Positions 25,673 to 33,490 of a stretch of DNA of 55,221 nt are shown here, piece by piece. The position numbers and the translations under genes were made by a program. Numbering within the stretch: position 1 is the stretch's first letter; every line of letters starts with the position of its first letter. Origin of the DNA: Parvibaculum sp. (GTDB lineage Bacteria; Pseudomonadota; Alphaproteobacteria; Parvibaculales; Parvibaculaceae); assembly GCA_030649335.1 (NCBI GenBank), contig JAUSLL010000132.1:1-55221 (forward strand), in the 5' to 3' direction. Under the pieces are notes generated by a model. It made no database searches. It worked only from the letters and a program-made list of their open reading frames with translations, and was not told the origin of the DNA.

Positions 25673-27130
25673 ATGACCGATACATTGAACCAGATTCCGA
25701 AAGTCCCGAGCTTCAGCGCCGCACCATTGCCGCCGGTTGCACCTGCGCAGGATTTTCTCATCGAAGCACGTGAATTGCTTCGCCTTGCTGGCCCCGTAGT
25801 CATCACGCAATTGGCGCAAATGGGCATCGGCACCATCGATGTGCTGATGCTGGGTGCCTATAGCAAGGACGCGCTGGCGGCCTCCGCTCTGGGTCTCAGC
25901 CTTTATTATGCCATGTGGGTTTTAGCGATGGGACCAGCGGTCGCTGTGCAGCCCATGATTGCGCATATTCTAGGCGCGCGCGCTGTCGGTCAGCGGGCCG
26001 ATTTGCGCGGTGTGCGGCTCACTGTGCGCATGTCGCTCTGGGCAATCCTTGTTCTCATCCCCTTTCAGATCGCCTTTCTTTGGTACGCAGGCGACATGCT
26101 CAAGGCCATCGGTCAGCCTGTGGATTTGGCGGAAGACGCAGGCCATTTTGTGCGCATGCTGGCAATCGGTTTTGTCTTCACGACGGCCTTCAACGTGCTG
26201 CGGGGCTATGCGACCGCTTTGTCGCGGCCTAATGCGCCGCTCATCGTCATGGGCCTGACGATCGTCTTCAACGCTGTCGTCGCTTATGTGCTCATCTTCG
26301 GCCATTTCGGTGCGCCGCGCATGGGGCTCACGGGCGCAGGCATCGCAAGTTCACTTTCGTTTGCCTTCAGCTTTGCAGTCATGATCGCGGTCATCCTGCT
26401 GACGCCCGAACTCGCGCGTTACCGCATTTTCCGTCGTTTCTTTCAGCTCGATTGGAAGACCTTGAAAGAAGTCCTCCGTCTCGGCATGCCGATCAGCATG
26501 ACGATCATCTTTGAAGCCATGTTCTTCAATGCCGGTACGATGATTATGGGGTACTTCGGCACTGACAGTGTTGCCGCCCACCAGATTGCCCTCAACGTCG
26601 TCGCTCTTCTGTTTATGGTGCCTCTGGGGATCGCGACGGCGGCGACTGTGCGGATTGGTCTTGCCGCGGGTGCCAATGATATGCCGCGTGTGCGTCGCGC
26701 GGGCGGGGCTGCCATGTCGATCTCGCTGACCTTCATGGGCCTTTGCGGGATTGCCCTCGCTGTATTTGCTCCTCAGATTATCGGTGTTTATCTCGATGCT
26801 TCAAAGCCCGAGAACGTGCCGGTGATCGAACAGGCCGTGCTGTTCCTGCGCATCGGCGCGGCGTTCCAGTTGTTTGATACGGGGCAAGTGGTGGCATCGC
26901 TCTCGCTGCGCGGCCTCAAAGATGCCAACGCGCCTATGTGGATTGCGGGTGCATCCTATTGGATCGTCGGTTTCCCGCTGGCGCTCCTACTTGCGTTCCA
27001 TTTTCACATGGCAGGCGCGGGCGTCTGGGTTGCCTTTGTGGTGTCACTGGCGGTGGCGACACTATTCATGTCGGTGCGCTTTATTCATCTCGCCGAGGTC
27101 GATTGGCGCGCGCCCTTCCGCCGGAAGTGA
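25673..27130 (+). CDS. MATE-family multidrug/toxin efflux transporter
   Basis: The 485-aa product has about twelve transmembrane segments in two six-helix halves. The first half opens ELLRLAGPVVITQLAQMGIGTIDVLMLG, the typical MATE start in which P and Q are conserved. The second half opens VLRLGMPISMTIIFEAMFFNAGTMIMG. These features fit the NorM branch, which exports cationic compounds in exchange for Na+ or H+. The start at 25673 is chosen because the upstream frame crosses a terminator. The gene directly follows the candidate structured RNA and precedes pirin by 40 bases; it may be controlled by premature termination. Confidence 0.9.
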   Translation: MTDTLNQIPKVPSFSAAPLPPVAPAQDFLIEARELLRLAGPVVITQLAQMGIGTIDVLMLGAYSKDALAASALGLSLYYAMWVLAMGPAVAVQPMIAHILGARAVGQRADLRGVRLTVRMSLWAILVLIPFQIAFLWYAGDMLKAIGQPVDLAEDAGHFVRMLAIGFVFTTAFNVLRGYATALSRPNAPLIVMGLTIVFNAVVAYVLIFGHFGAPRMGLTGAGIASSLSFAFSFAVMIAVILLTPELARYRIFRRFFQLDWKTLKEVLRLGMPISMTIIFEAMFFNAGTMIMGYFGTDSVAAHQIALNVVALLFMVPLGIATAATVRIGLAAGANDMPRVRRAGGAAMSISLTFMGLCGIALAVFAPQIIGVYLDASKPENVPVIEQAVLFLRIGAAFQLFDTGQVVASLSLRGLKDANAPMWIAGASYWIVGFPLALLLAFHFHMAGAGVWVAFVVSLAVATLFMSVRFIHLAEVDWRAPFRRK

Positions 27131-27138
27131 TTTAGGCT

Positions 27139-27154
27139 TGGGGTCCGGACCCCA
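27139..27154. promoter_or_regulatory. Perfect 16-bp palindrome between MATE and pirin genes
   Basis: TGGGGTCCGGACCCCA is fully self-complementary. It begins 9 bases after the MATE stop and ends 16 bases before the pirin ATG. It could be a protein operator, or an RNA hairpin reducing translation of pirin in a MATE-pirin transcript. Confidence 0.45.
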
Positions 27155-27170
27155 GCTGAACGGAGCGAAC

Positions 27171-28034
27171 ATGATTGAACACATCATCACCGAGCGTCAG
27201 CGCGATCTCGGCGGCGGCTTCACCGTCGGTCGCGTGCTCCCCTATGCCCCGCGCCGCATGGTGGGGCCTTTCATTTTCTTTGATCACATGGGTCCGGTGA
27301 ATTTTGAAGCCGGTATTCCGAAGAGCCTCGATGTACGGCCGCATCCCCATATCGGGCTTTCCACCGTCACCTATCTGTTCAGCGGCGAAATCATGCATCG
27401 CGACAGCGTTGGCTCTGAACTCGCAATCCGTCCGGGCGAAGTCAATTGGATGACAGCAGGGCGCGGCATCACCCATTCGGAACGTCTGGAAAAAGCGCGC
27501 CTCACCGGCGATCTTATTCACGGCATTCAGGCCTGGGTGGCCTTGCCCGATGGTCAGGAAGAGGTGGATCCTGCTTTTGCGCATTTCGGCACAGGCGATC
27601 TGCCGATGATCGAAGACAAGGGCCTGTCCATGCGCCTAGTCGCCGGTCGCGGCTTCGGCGCGCAGTCAGTGAAGACCCATTCGCCGATGTTTTACGCGCA
27701 TGCCGAATTGGAAGCGGGAACAAAAGTCGAGCTGCCGATGGATTATGCCGAATGCGCCGCCTATGTCGTCACGGGTCGCATCAAAACCGAAGGTCAGGAA
27801 CTCGCCGCCGCGCAAATGGCGGTCTTCAGTGACGGTGCGTCGCCCGTCATTGAAGCACTTGAAAAATCAACCGTGATGCTTCTGGGCGGCGATCCTGTGG
27901 GCCAGCGTTTCATCGACTGGAATTTTGTATCCTCGTCCAAGGAACGTATTGAACAGGCAAAAGCGGATTACACTTCGGGCCGTATGAAACTGCCCGATCT
28001 CGATCACGATGAATTCATGCCGCTGCCGAAATAG
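27171..28034 (+). CDS. Pirin-family bicupin protein
   Basis: The 287-aa product has the pirin layout of two cupin barrels. The N-terminal domain shows RRMVGPFIFFDHMGP, then the metal ligands in RPHPHIGLSTVTYLF and GRGITHSER (H-x-H, then H and E), all present. Pirins bind Fe or Ni; some act as quercetinases, others as redox-dependent regulators. The complete ligand set keeps an enzymatic role possible. GGAG precedes the ATG. It probably shares a transcript with the MATE exporter upstream and is convergent with an SRPBCC gene 18 bases away. Confidence 0.9.
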   Translation: MIEHIITERQRDLGGGFTVGRVLPYAPRRMVGPFIFFDHMGPVNFEAGIPKSLDVRPHPHIGLSTVTYLFSGEIMHRDSVGSELAIRPGEVNWMTAGRGITHSERLEKARLTGDLIHGIQAWVALPDGQEEVDPAFAHFGTGDLPMIEDKGLSMRLVAGRGFGAQSVKTHSPMFYAHAELEAGTKVELPMDYAECAAYVVTGRIKTEGQELAAAQMAVFSDGASPVIEALEKSTVMLLGGDPVGQRFIDWNFVSSSKERIEQAKADYTSGRMKLPDLDHDEFMPLPK

Positions 28035-28052
28035 AAAGCGCCGTTTGGCATT

Positions 28053-28592
28053 TCACTTTTCAGCGACGGCTTTGAGGTTTTGCAAACCTTCTTCGAATTG
28101 CCCACCGACCATTTTGTCCATGTCGAAAATCACATGCATGATCTTCGGCAGGAAGGTCACCGGCCCGTACATGGTCCATGTGACCTTGGTGGCATCGCCA
28201 TCCGGCGCGAGCGAGAAATTGACCATATTGTGCGCTTCAAAGGGCTTGCTAAAATCGAGCTTCATCAAGACTTTTTCATCCGGCACAGATTCCGCGATTT
28301 CCATCTGCCCTTCGCCTGCATTGCCATTGCCCGACCATCCATAGACGGCACCTACGTCTGAGGACGGACCTTCGTAGCGACGCACCATACTCGGGTCCAT
28401 TTTCTCATATGGCGACCAGGTGCCGAAGGCATGAAGGTCATTGATGAGCGGGAATATCTTGTCCGCACTTGCATTGATCGTTGCGGAACGCTCGACGCGG
28501 AATTCATCGGGCTTCATGGCCGCAAGGATCAGCACAACCACAATGGTGAGCGCGACAAGTCCGGCTGCACCGATCAGAATTTTTTTCAACAT
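28053..28592 (-). CDS. SRPBCC (polyketide cyclase/START-like) family protein, membrane-anchored
   Basis: The product is 179 aa. One N-terminal transmembrane segment (KILIGAAGLVALTIVVVLILAAM) is followed by a START-like fold: FRVERSATINASADKIFPLINDLHAFGTWSPYEKMDPS, then YGWSGNGNAGEGQMEI and the long C-terminal helix MVGGQFEEGLQNLKAVAE. The fold binds hydrophobic ligands; the ligand is unknown. The ATG at 28592 has GGGGA upstream and is preferred to a TTG at 28598. It ends an ArsR-VOC-SRPBCC cluster on the minus strand, a common bacterial combination. Confidence 0.85.
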   Translation of the reverse strand: MLKKILIGAAGLVALTIVVVLILAAMKPDEFRVERSATINASADKIFPLINDLHAFGTWSPYEKMDPSMVRRYEGPSSDVGAVYGWSGNGNAGEGQMEIAESVPDEKVLMKLDFSKPFEAHNMVNFSLAPDGDATKVTWTMYGPVTFLPKIMHVIFDMDKMVGGQFEEGLQNLKAVAEK

Positions 28593-28616
28593 AGTCAATT
28601 CCCCAAACTCCTGCCT

Positions 28617-29030
28617 TCACGGCATTTTTACAGCATTGACCATCCAGTGCGTACCGAATTGATCAACGCACATGCCGAAGCGATGCGAGAAAAATGTTTC
28701 CATCAAAGGCTGGAGCACATTGCCCTTGTCCGACAGAGCCGCAAAGAGCCTGTCGGCCTCGGTGACGCTGTCCGCGTTCAGCGCCAGCGTCACACCTTGC
28801 ATAGGGGAAGATGGTGTTCCTGGCGGCTGGTCTGATCCCATCAACGAGATGCCGTCGCCTGCCAGATTGGTATGCAGCACACGGCGTTGCGCCTCTGCAG
28901 ATTTATCCGGCGCATCGGGAGCATCGGCATAAGACATCGACATAGTCACTTCTCCGCCGATGTGCTTTTGGTAATAGGCAAAAGCCTCTTTGCAGTTTCC
29001 GTTCATATGCAGATAGGCATTGAGGTTCAT
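28617..29030 (-). CDS. VOC-family (PhnB-like) protein
   Basis: The 137-aa product begins with MNLNAYLHMNGNCKEAFAYYQKHIGG, the PhnB/glyoxalase-fold start in which a strand and a helix A-F-x-Y-Y are conserved. It continues with AGDGISLMGSD and ends FFSHRFGMCVDQFGTHWMV, typical of the PhnB subgroup. Catalytic metal ligands are not clearly conserved, so enzymatic activity is doubtful. It lies 21 bases after arsR and 24 bases before the SRPBCC gene, so the three are one operon. Confidence 0.88.
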   Translation of the reverse strand: MNLNAYLHMNGNCKEAFAYYQKHIGGEVTMSMSYADAPDAPDKSAEAQRRVLHTNLAGDGISLMGSDQPPGTPSSPMQGVTLALNADSVTEADRLFAALSDKGNVLQPLMETFFSHRFGMCVDQFGTHWMVNAVKMP

Positions 29031-29051
29031 GACATTTTCCTCCCTCTGATA

Positions 29052-29384
29052 TTAAAGCTGCGCGAGATAGTCCTCCAGCCGGTCGAGCCGCGCATTCCAG
29101 ATCGCGCTTTGCTCTTCGAGCCAGTTTTCAACATCTTTCATTGCGTCGGGCGCAATCCGGGCAGGTCGCATCTGCGCATCCCGGCTCCGGATAATGAGAC
29201 CGGCGCGTTCAAGCACCTTGAGATGCTTGGAGACCGCTGGCAGGCTCATGGCGAATGGTTCGGCGAGTTCATTGACCGATGTCTCGCCGGTGGCAAGCCG
29301 CGCCAAAATGGCCCGTCGTGTCGGATCGGCGAGCGCGGCGAATTTGGCGCTCAGCACATCACTGTCGGAAATGGCAGGCTGCAT
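29052..29384 (-). CDS. ArsR/SmtB-family regulator
   Basis: The 110-aa product is a single winged helix-turn-helix: LADPTRRAILARLATGETSVNELAEPF, then MSLPAVSKHLKVLERAGLI. There are no cysteine pairs or the usual metal-site residues, so it is of the non-metal type that accompanies VOC and SRPBCC genes. It heads that operon. Two dyads (29393-29404 and 29408-29422) start 8 bases before its ATG and lie in the gap to the divergent YceI-like gene, so autorepression and perhaps control of both directions are likely. Confidence 0.9.
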   Translation of the reverse strand: MQPAISDSDVLSAKFAALADPTRRAILARLATGETSVNELAEPFAMSLPAVSKHLKVLERAGLIIRSRDAQMRPARIAPDAMKDVENWLEEQSAIWNARLDRLEDYLAQL

Positions 29385-29392
29385 AAGATAAA

Positions 29393-29422
29393 AACCATTT
29401 GGTTAAATAAACTTCTGGTTTA
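29393..29422. promoter_or_regulatory. Two adjacent dyads, probable ArsR operators
   Basis: AACCA-TT-TGGTT (29393-29404) and TAAAC-TTCTG-GTTTA (29408-29422) both lie between arsR and the divergent lipoprotein gene. Both are AT-rich, share TGGTT, and are placed where they would cover the arsR promoter. Confidence 0.55.
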
Positions 29423-29453
29423 ATATCGCGGGAGCGAACTCCCGTCAAGCGAC

Positions 29454-29485
29454 CCGGCAATTTCGATCCCCGGCAATTTTCGATC
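29454..29485. repeat. Tandem 15/16-bp direct repeat in the YceI-like gene leader
   Basis: CCGGCAATTTCGATC (29454-29468) is repeated as CCGGCAATTTTCGATC (29470-29485), differing by one inserted T. It ends 18 bases before the start codon. A short hairpin, CGGGAG-CGAA-CTCCCG (29429-29444), precedes it. Confidence 0.7.
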
Positions 29486-29503
29486 AATGTGAGGACTGTG
29501 CCT

Positions 29504-30175
29504 GTGAAATATTTAGCTGTTGTGATGATCTGTCTGTTACTTGCCGCCTGTGACAAGCCCGCTGAAAGCCAGTCTGCCGGCCCTGCGGCGGCGGATGTTC
29601 CTGCGGGCCATTACACGCTCGACAAATCCCACACGAGCCTTCTGTTCCGCGTTAGTCACATCGGTTTCTCGACCTATACGGGCTCGTTCACCGGCTTTGA
29701 CGCAACGCTGGAATTTGATCCGGCAAATCCGGCAGCGATGAAATTTGACGGCACGGTCGATGTGTCCACCTTGACGCTTTCCAATCCGCCCGCAGGCTTT
29801 GTCGCCGATCTTTTGGGCGCGACATGGTTTGAAGCGGATAAGTTCCCCACCATCACGTTTCGCTCGACCGCCATCGAGGTGACCGGCGCAAACACCGCCA
29901 ATGTAACCGGCGATTTCACAATGCATGGCGTGACGAGGCCGCTGGTTCTCGCTGTCACCTTCAACGGCGGCTATGCGGGCCACCCCTATGATCCCAATGC
30001 GCGCATTGGTTTTTCGGCGACCGGCGCCCTCAAACGGTCCGAATTCGGTATGGCCTATGGTGTGCCCGAGCCCGGCACGACCTTGGGTGTCGGCGACGAG
30101 GTACAATTGCTGCTCGAATCTGAATTCAGTGGCCCGCCGCTGGAAGGTGCGGCCCCTGCGCCTGAGGCTCACTGA
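29504..30175 (+). CDS. YceI-like lipoprotein
   Basis: The 223-aa product has a signal peptide ending in lipobox LAAC with Cys16. The YceI domain starts GHYTLDKSHTSLLFRVSHIGFSTYTGSF and continues DVSTLTLSN, WFEADKFPTITFRST and GDFTMHGVTRPLVLAVTFN, all classic YceI landmarks. These lipocalin-like barrels bind isoprenoid or amphiphilic ligands such as polyprenyl quinones in the periplasm. The start is GTG at 29504, 8 bases after GAGGA; a GTG at 29489 would put the ribosome-binding site inside the gene. It diverges from arsR. Confidence 0.9.
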   Translation: MKYLAVVMICLLLAACDKPAESQSAGPAAADVPAGHYTLDKSHTSLLFRVSHIGFSTYTGSFTGFDATLEFDPANPAAMKFDGTVDVSTLTLSNPPAGFVADLLGATWFEADKFPTITFRSTAIEVTGANTANVTGDFTMHGVTRPLVLAVTFNGGYAGHPYDPNARIGFSATGALKRSEFGMAYGVPEPGTTLGVGDEVQLLLESEFSGPPLEGAAPAPEAH

Positions 30176-30243
30176 CAATCAGACAGCGATATTGGGGGCG
30201 ACCACTGTCATCAGACCTTGAATAATCAGCACTTCCCCTTAAA

Positions 30244-30267
30244 TGACCGAAATGCTATTTTCGGTCA
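30244..30267. promoter_or_regulatory. 24-bp interrupted palindrome before the molybdenum oxidoreductase operon
   Basis: Arms TGACCGAAA (30244-30252) and TTTCGGTCA (30259-30267) are perfect inverted repeats around a 6-base spacer. The site ends 29 bases before the iron-sulfur subunit start codon, a typical place for a repressor operator. No regulator gene adjoins. Confidence 0.6.
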
Positions 30268-30296
30268 GTCCGCACTCAGGGAAGAGGAACCCCCCA

Positions 30297-30761
30297 ATGT
30301 CAGTCAGCTTCACGGTCAATGGTGTGAGCCATACGCTTGATGTCGAAGGTGAAATGCCGCTCCTCTGGGCGCTGCGCAATGAGCTTGGTCTCAACGGCAC
30401 CAAATTCGGTTGCGGCGTGGCTGCCTGCGGTGCCTGCACAGTGCATGTGAACGGCGAGGCGATGCGCTCCTGTTCTACGCCTGTGTCGTCGGTTGACGGC
30501 GCGGCGATCACAACCATCGAAGGCCTCGCAGCAGCGCATGGAGCGGCTGAAAAGCTTGCACCCATTCAGGCTGCATGGATCGAACATCAGGTGCCGCAAT
30601 GCGGCTACTGCCAGTCTGGCATGCTGATGGCGGTCTCGGCGCTCCTGAGTGAGAACCCCAACCCCAGCGACGCGGAGATCGACGAGACGATCACCAATGT
30701 TTGCCGCTGCGGTACTTATCCGCGCATCCGCGCTGCGATCCATTCGCTGTCGAACGCCTGA
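30297..30761 (+). CDS. (2Fe-2S) subunit of a xanthine-dehydrogenase-family oxidoreductase (IorA-like)
   Basis: The 154-aa product has two iron-sulfur domains. The N-terminal plant-type cluster is bound by C39, C44, C47 and C59 ([14 protein letters not shown]...SCS). The C-terminal helical domain has the second set, C102, C105, C136 and C138 (QCGYCQSGM and VCRCGTY). It carries electrons from the molybdenum subunit encoded next. Its length matches two-subunit isoquinoline 1-oxidoreductase or aldehyde oxidase types that have no FAD subunit. GAAGAGGA precedes the ATG at 30297. It lacks a signal of its own and would be exported bound to the Tat-bearing partner. Confidence 0.92.
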   Translation: MSVSFTVNGVSHTLDVEGEMPLLWALRNELGLNGTKFGCGVAACGACTVHVNGEAMRSCSTPVSSVDGAAITTIEGLAAAHGAAEKLAPIQAAWIEHQVPQCGYCQSGMLMAVSALLSENPNPSDAEIDETITNVCRCGTYPRIRAAIHSLSNA

Positions 30762-30775
30762 GGGGAACGCGCATC

Positions 30776-33037
30776 ATGACCATTATTGAAAAACTGAAAA
30801 ACCCCACCCGTCGCCAGCTGATCGTGGCCGGCGGCCTTGCCACCGGTGGACTGCTGCTGGGTTATGCCTTCTCCGGTCCCTCGCGCCAAACACTTGCCAA
30901 TCGCGCTGCATCCGGCGAAGGCGAGCAGATGATGGCCACATGGATCAAGATTTCGCCGGACAATACAGTGACGGTCTATGTCCCCCATTCTGATATGGGG
31001 CAGGGCGTCATCACCGCGCTGGCCATGATGGCGGCGGAAGAAATGGAAGCCGACTGGTCGCTCGTGCGGCCCGAACAGGCCCCGGCCGAAACCGCCTTCG
31101 CCAATGAAAACCTCGGCCTCAATTTCACTGACGGCGTCAATATTCCTCGTCTGCTGCAAGGCGTGACGGATGCCGCCTTCGTCAAGCTCTCGCAATTCAT
31201 GAGTCTGCAGGTCACCGGCGGTTCGTCCTCTGTGCGCTTCACCGGCGAACATGGCATGCGCCCGGCCGGTGCCGCCGCAAAGGACATGCTCATCCGCGCC
31301 GCCGCCAATCGTTGGGGCGTGCCCGCATCCGAATGCACGGCCAAACTCTCGCACGTCACGCATCCGTCGGGAAAATCGGCCACCTTCGCCGAGCTTGCCA
31401 GTGACGCTGCTGAATTGTCCCCGCCCTCCACGCCGGTTCTGAAAGCAAAATCGGATTATACGATTGTCGGCAAGCCCATTCCCCGCGCTGACATTCCTGC
31501 CAAGGTCGATGGCACAGCCGTCTATGGCGTTGATATTCGCCAGCCCGGCCAGCTTTATGCCGCCGTCCGGCTTGCGCCCACATTCGGTTCTGAAGTTGTA
31601 AGCTATGACGCCGAGCCGATCCTCGCGCGTCGCGGTGTGAAAAAGATCGTCCCCATCCCCGGTGGCGTTGCCGTCGTGGCCGACAATTTCTGGCGTGCCA
31701 AGGAAGCGGCTGCTGCCCTCGACATCACGTTTGATACCAAGGGCAACGAGAAGCTCTCGATGGCCTCGCTTTATGCCGAACATGACGCGGCCATCGCCGC
31801 TGATGACAGCAATGAAGATGTTGAGAAGGGCGATGTGGCAACGGGACTGGCAAATGCAGCGAGCACGAAACAGGCAACGTATCGCGTGCCTTTCCTTGCC
31901 CATGCCTGCATGGAGCCGATGAACTGCACCGTCTGGATCCGTGATGGCAAGGTTGATGTTTGGGTCGGTTCGCAGGACGCGCTGGGTACACGTGCGCGTG
32001 TTGCCGAAGTCTCCGGCGTGGATTTCGACAATGTTACCATGCATCCGCTGCTGCTTGGCGGTGGTTTCGGTCGCCGCATTCCGCTGCGCTCGGGCTTCTT
32101 CGATTTCCCCAGCGAGATCGATTTTGCAACCCTCATCGCCAAGGAAGTCGACGCGCCTGTGCAGCTTCTCTACACGCGCGAGGATGACATCCAGCATGAT
32201 GCCTATCGCATCGCCGTGACATCGAGTTTCACGGTCGGCGTCGATGAAAAGGGTATGCCGGTCGCTTGGAAAAATCGCTACACGATCAAGGATGATCCGG
32301 ACGAAGCCGCCCATATTCCTTATGGCGTGGCGGACCAGTCCATCCGCTACACCGATAGCCAGTCCATTGTGCCGCGCGGTCCGTGGCGTTCAGTGGCTCA
32401 TACGCAGCACACGTTCTTCAATGAAAGCTTCATTGACGAATTGGCACATGATGCGGGCATGGATCCATTCGAATACCGCCGTGAGCTTTTGAAGGATGAG
32501 CCGCGCCATCTCGCCGTACTGGAAACAGTCGCGGAAAAAGCGGGCTGGGGTACGCCGTTGCCCAAGGGCCGTGCCCGTGGCATCGCCATCCAGAAAAGCT
32601 TCAAGACCATTGTCGCCGAAGTCGCCGAAGTCTCGCTTGGCGCCGATGGTGCGGTGAAGGTGCACAAGGTCACAGCCGTGGTCGATTGCGGCGAGGTCAT
32701 CAATTCCGACACTGCCCGCCAGCAGGTTGAAAGCGGCATCATCTTCGGTCTCACCGCTGCACTCTATGGCGAGATCACCATTGCCGACGGTGCCGTCGAA
32801 CAGTCGAACTTCCCCGATTACGAAATGGTGCGCATGTCCGATGTGCCCGAAATCGATGTGCATTTCATCGAAAGCGGTGCCGAGATTGGCGGTCTGGGTG
32901 AGCCGGCCACACCGGTCATCTCTGCCGCCGTCGCCAATGCGGTTTTCACCATCTCCGGCAAGCGCGTGCGTGAACTGCCGCTGAAAAATCACGACCTGAC
33001 GCCCAAGGCCGACAAGCTCGCATCCGCGGCTGAGTAA
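30776..33037 (+). CDS. Molybdopterin-binding subunit of a xanthine-dehydrogenase-family oxidoreductase (IorB-like)
   Basis: The 753-aa product begins with a twin-arginine signal (NPTRRQLIVAGGLATGGLLLG, RR at 12-13), so the folded enzyme should be periplasmic. Molybdenum-site regions follow: VYVPHSDMGQGVITALAMMAAEE, GGGFGRRIPL, PRGPWRSVAHT and the catalytic base in GGLGEPATPV near the C-terminus. The family hydroxylates N-heterocycles or aldehydes using water. No FAD subunit or cytochrome c subunit is adjacent, so the electron acceptor is unknown. A strong terminator follows 20 bases after the stop. Confidence 0.92.
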   Translation: MTIIEKLKNPTRRQLIVAGGLATGGLLLGYAFSGPSRQTLANRAASGEGEQMMATWIKISPDNTVTVYVPHSDMGQGVITALAMMAAEEMEADWSLVRPEQAPAETAFANENLGLNFTDGVNIPRLLQGVTDAAFVKLSQFMSLQVTGGSSSVRFTGEHGMRPAGAAAKDMLIRAAANRWGVPASECTAKLSHVTHPSGKSATFAELASDAAELSPPSTPVLKAKSDYTIVGKPIPRADIPAKVDGTAVYGVDIRQPGQLYAAVRLAPTFGSEVVSYDAEPILARRGVKKIVPIPGGVAVVADNFWRAKEAAAALDITFDTKGNEKLSMASLYAEHDAAIAADDSNEDVEKGDVATGLANAASTKQATYRVPFLAHACMEPMNCTVWIRDGKVDVWVGSQDALGTRARVAEVSGVDFDNVTMHPLLLGGGFGRRIPLRSGFFDFPSEIDFATLIAKEVDAPVQLLYTREDDIQHDAYRIAVTSSFTVGVDEKGMPVAWKNRYTIKDDPDEAAHIPYGVADQSIRYTDSQSIVPRGPWRSVAHTQHTFFNESFIDELAHDAGMDPFEYRRELLKDEPRHLAVLETVAEKAGWGTPLPKGRARGIAIQKSFKTIVAEVAEVSLGADGAVKVHKVTAVVDCGEVINSDTARQQVESGIIFGLTAALYGEITIADGAVEQSNFPDYEMVRMSDVPEIDVHFIESGAEIGGLGEPATPVISAAVANAVFTISGKRVRELPLKNHDLTPKADKLASAAE

Positions 33038-33057
33038 GCGCGCAAGTAACCAATACA

Positions 33058-33089
33058 AAGCCCGCCTCTCAAGTATGAGAGGCGGGCTT
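33058..33089. terminator. Bidirectional intrinsic terminator
   Basis: A perfect 13-bp stem (AAGCCCGCCTCTC with GAGAGGCGGGCTT) has a 6-base loop AAGTAT. It follows the oxidoreductase operon and is convergent with the ferredoxin operon. Confidence 0.85.
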
Positions 33090-33127
33090 CTTTGCGCCTA
33101 ATCCGTCACCGCCGGATTGGAATAATC

Positions 33128-33448
33128 TCAGTGCTGCGATTCAGGCATCGTCACGCGTATGCCTTCAAGCGCCGGTGAGACTTTGATCTGGCAGGCGAGG
33201 CGCGAGTTTTCCGCCGAGTGTTCGCAGAAGTCGAGCATCGTGTCTTCCATCGGGTCTTTGTCGGCGAGCTTGCCCGCCCAGTCTTCCGGCACGAACACCA
33301 TGCAGGTGGCACACGCGCAGGCGCCGCCGCAATCGGCATCGATGCCGGGAATAAGCGCCTTTGTTGCCGCTTCCATCAGCGTCAGCCCGTCCGCCACATC
33401 CAGCGTGTGCTCTTTGCCGCTATGTTCAATAAACGTGACTTTCGTCAT
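33128..33448 (-). CDS. Adrenodoxin-type (2Fe-2S) ferredoxin
   Basis: The 106-aa product has the vertebrate/bacterial adrenodoxin ligand spacing C40-x5-C46-x2-C49 and C86 ([18 protein letters not shown]). The acidic helix [15 protein letters not shown] is the usual interaction surface for reductase and P450. It lies 42 bases after a ferredoxin reductase gene, so the pair forms an electron-transfer chain. The terminal oxygenase (P450 or other) is not in the window. A product this close to Fdx of CYP systems usually serves one P450. Confidence 0.93.
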   Translation of the reverse strand: MTKVTFIEHSGKEHTLDVADGLTLMEAATKALIPGIDADCGGACACATCMVFVPEDWAGKLADKDPMEDTMLDFCEHSAENSRLACQIKVSPALEGIRVTMPESQH

Positions 33449-33490
33449 CTCAAATTTCCTCTGGCTTTTGGGATTGGGGCGGCTGAGGCA

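Noticed and set aside
30716..32314. 532-codon ORF antisense to the molybdenum subunit gene
   Set aside because: The opposite strand carries a clear Tat-exported Mo enzyme with all motifs. The antisense frame is histidine- and arginine-rich without domains, a usual by-product of GC-rich codon use.
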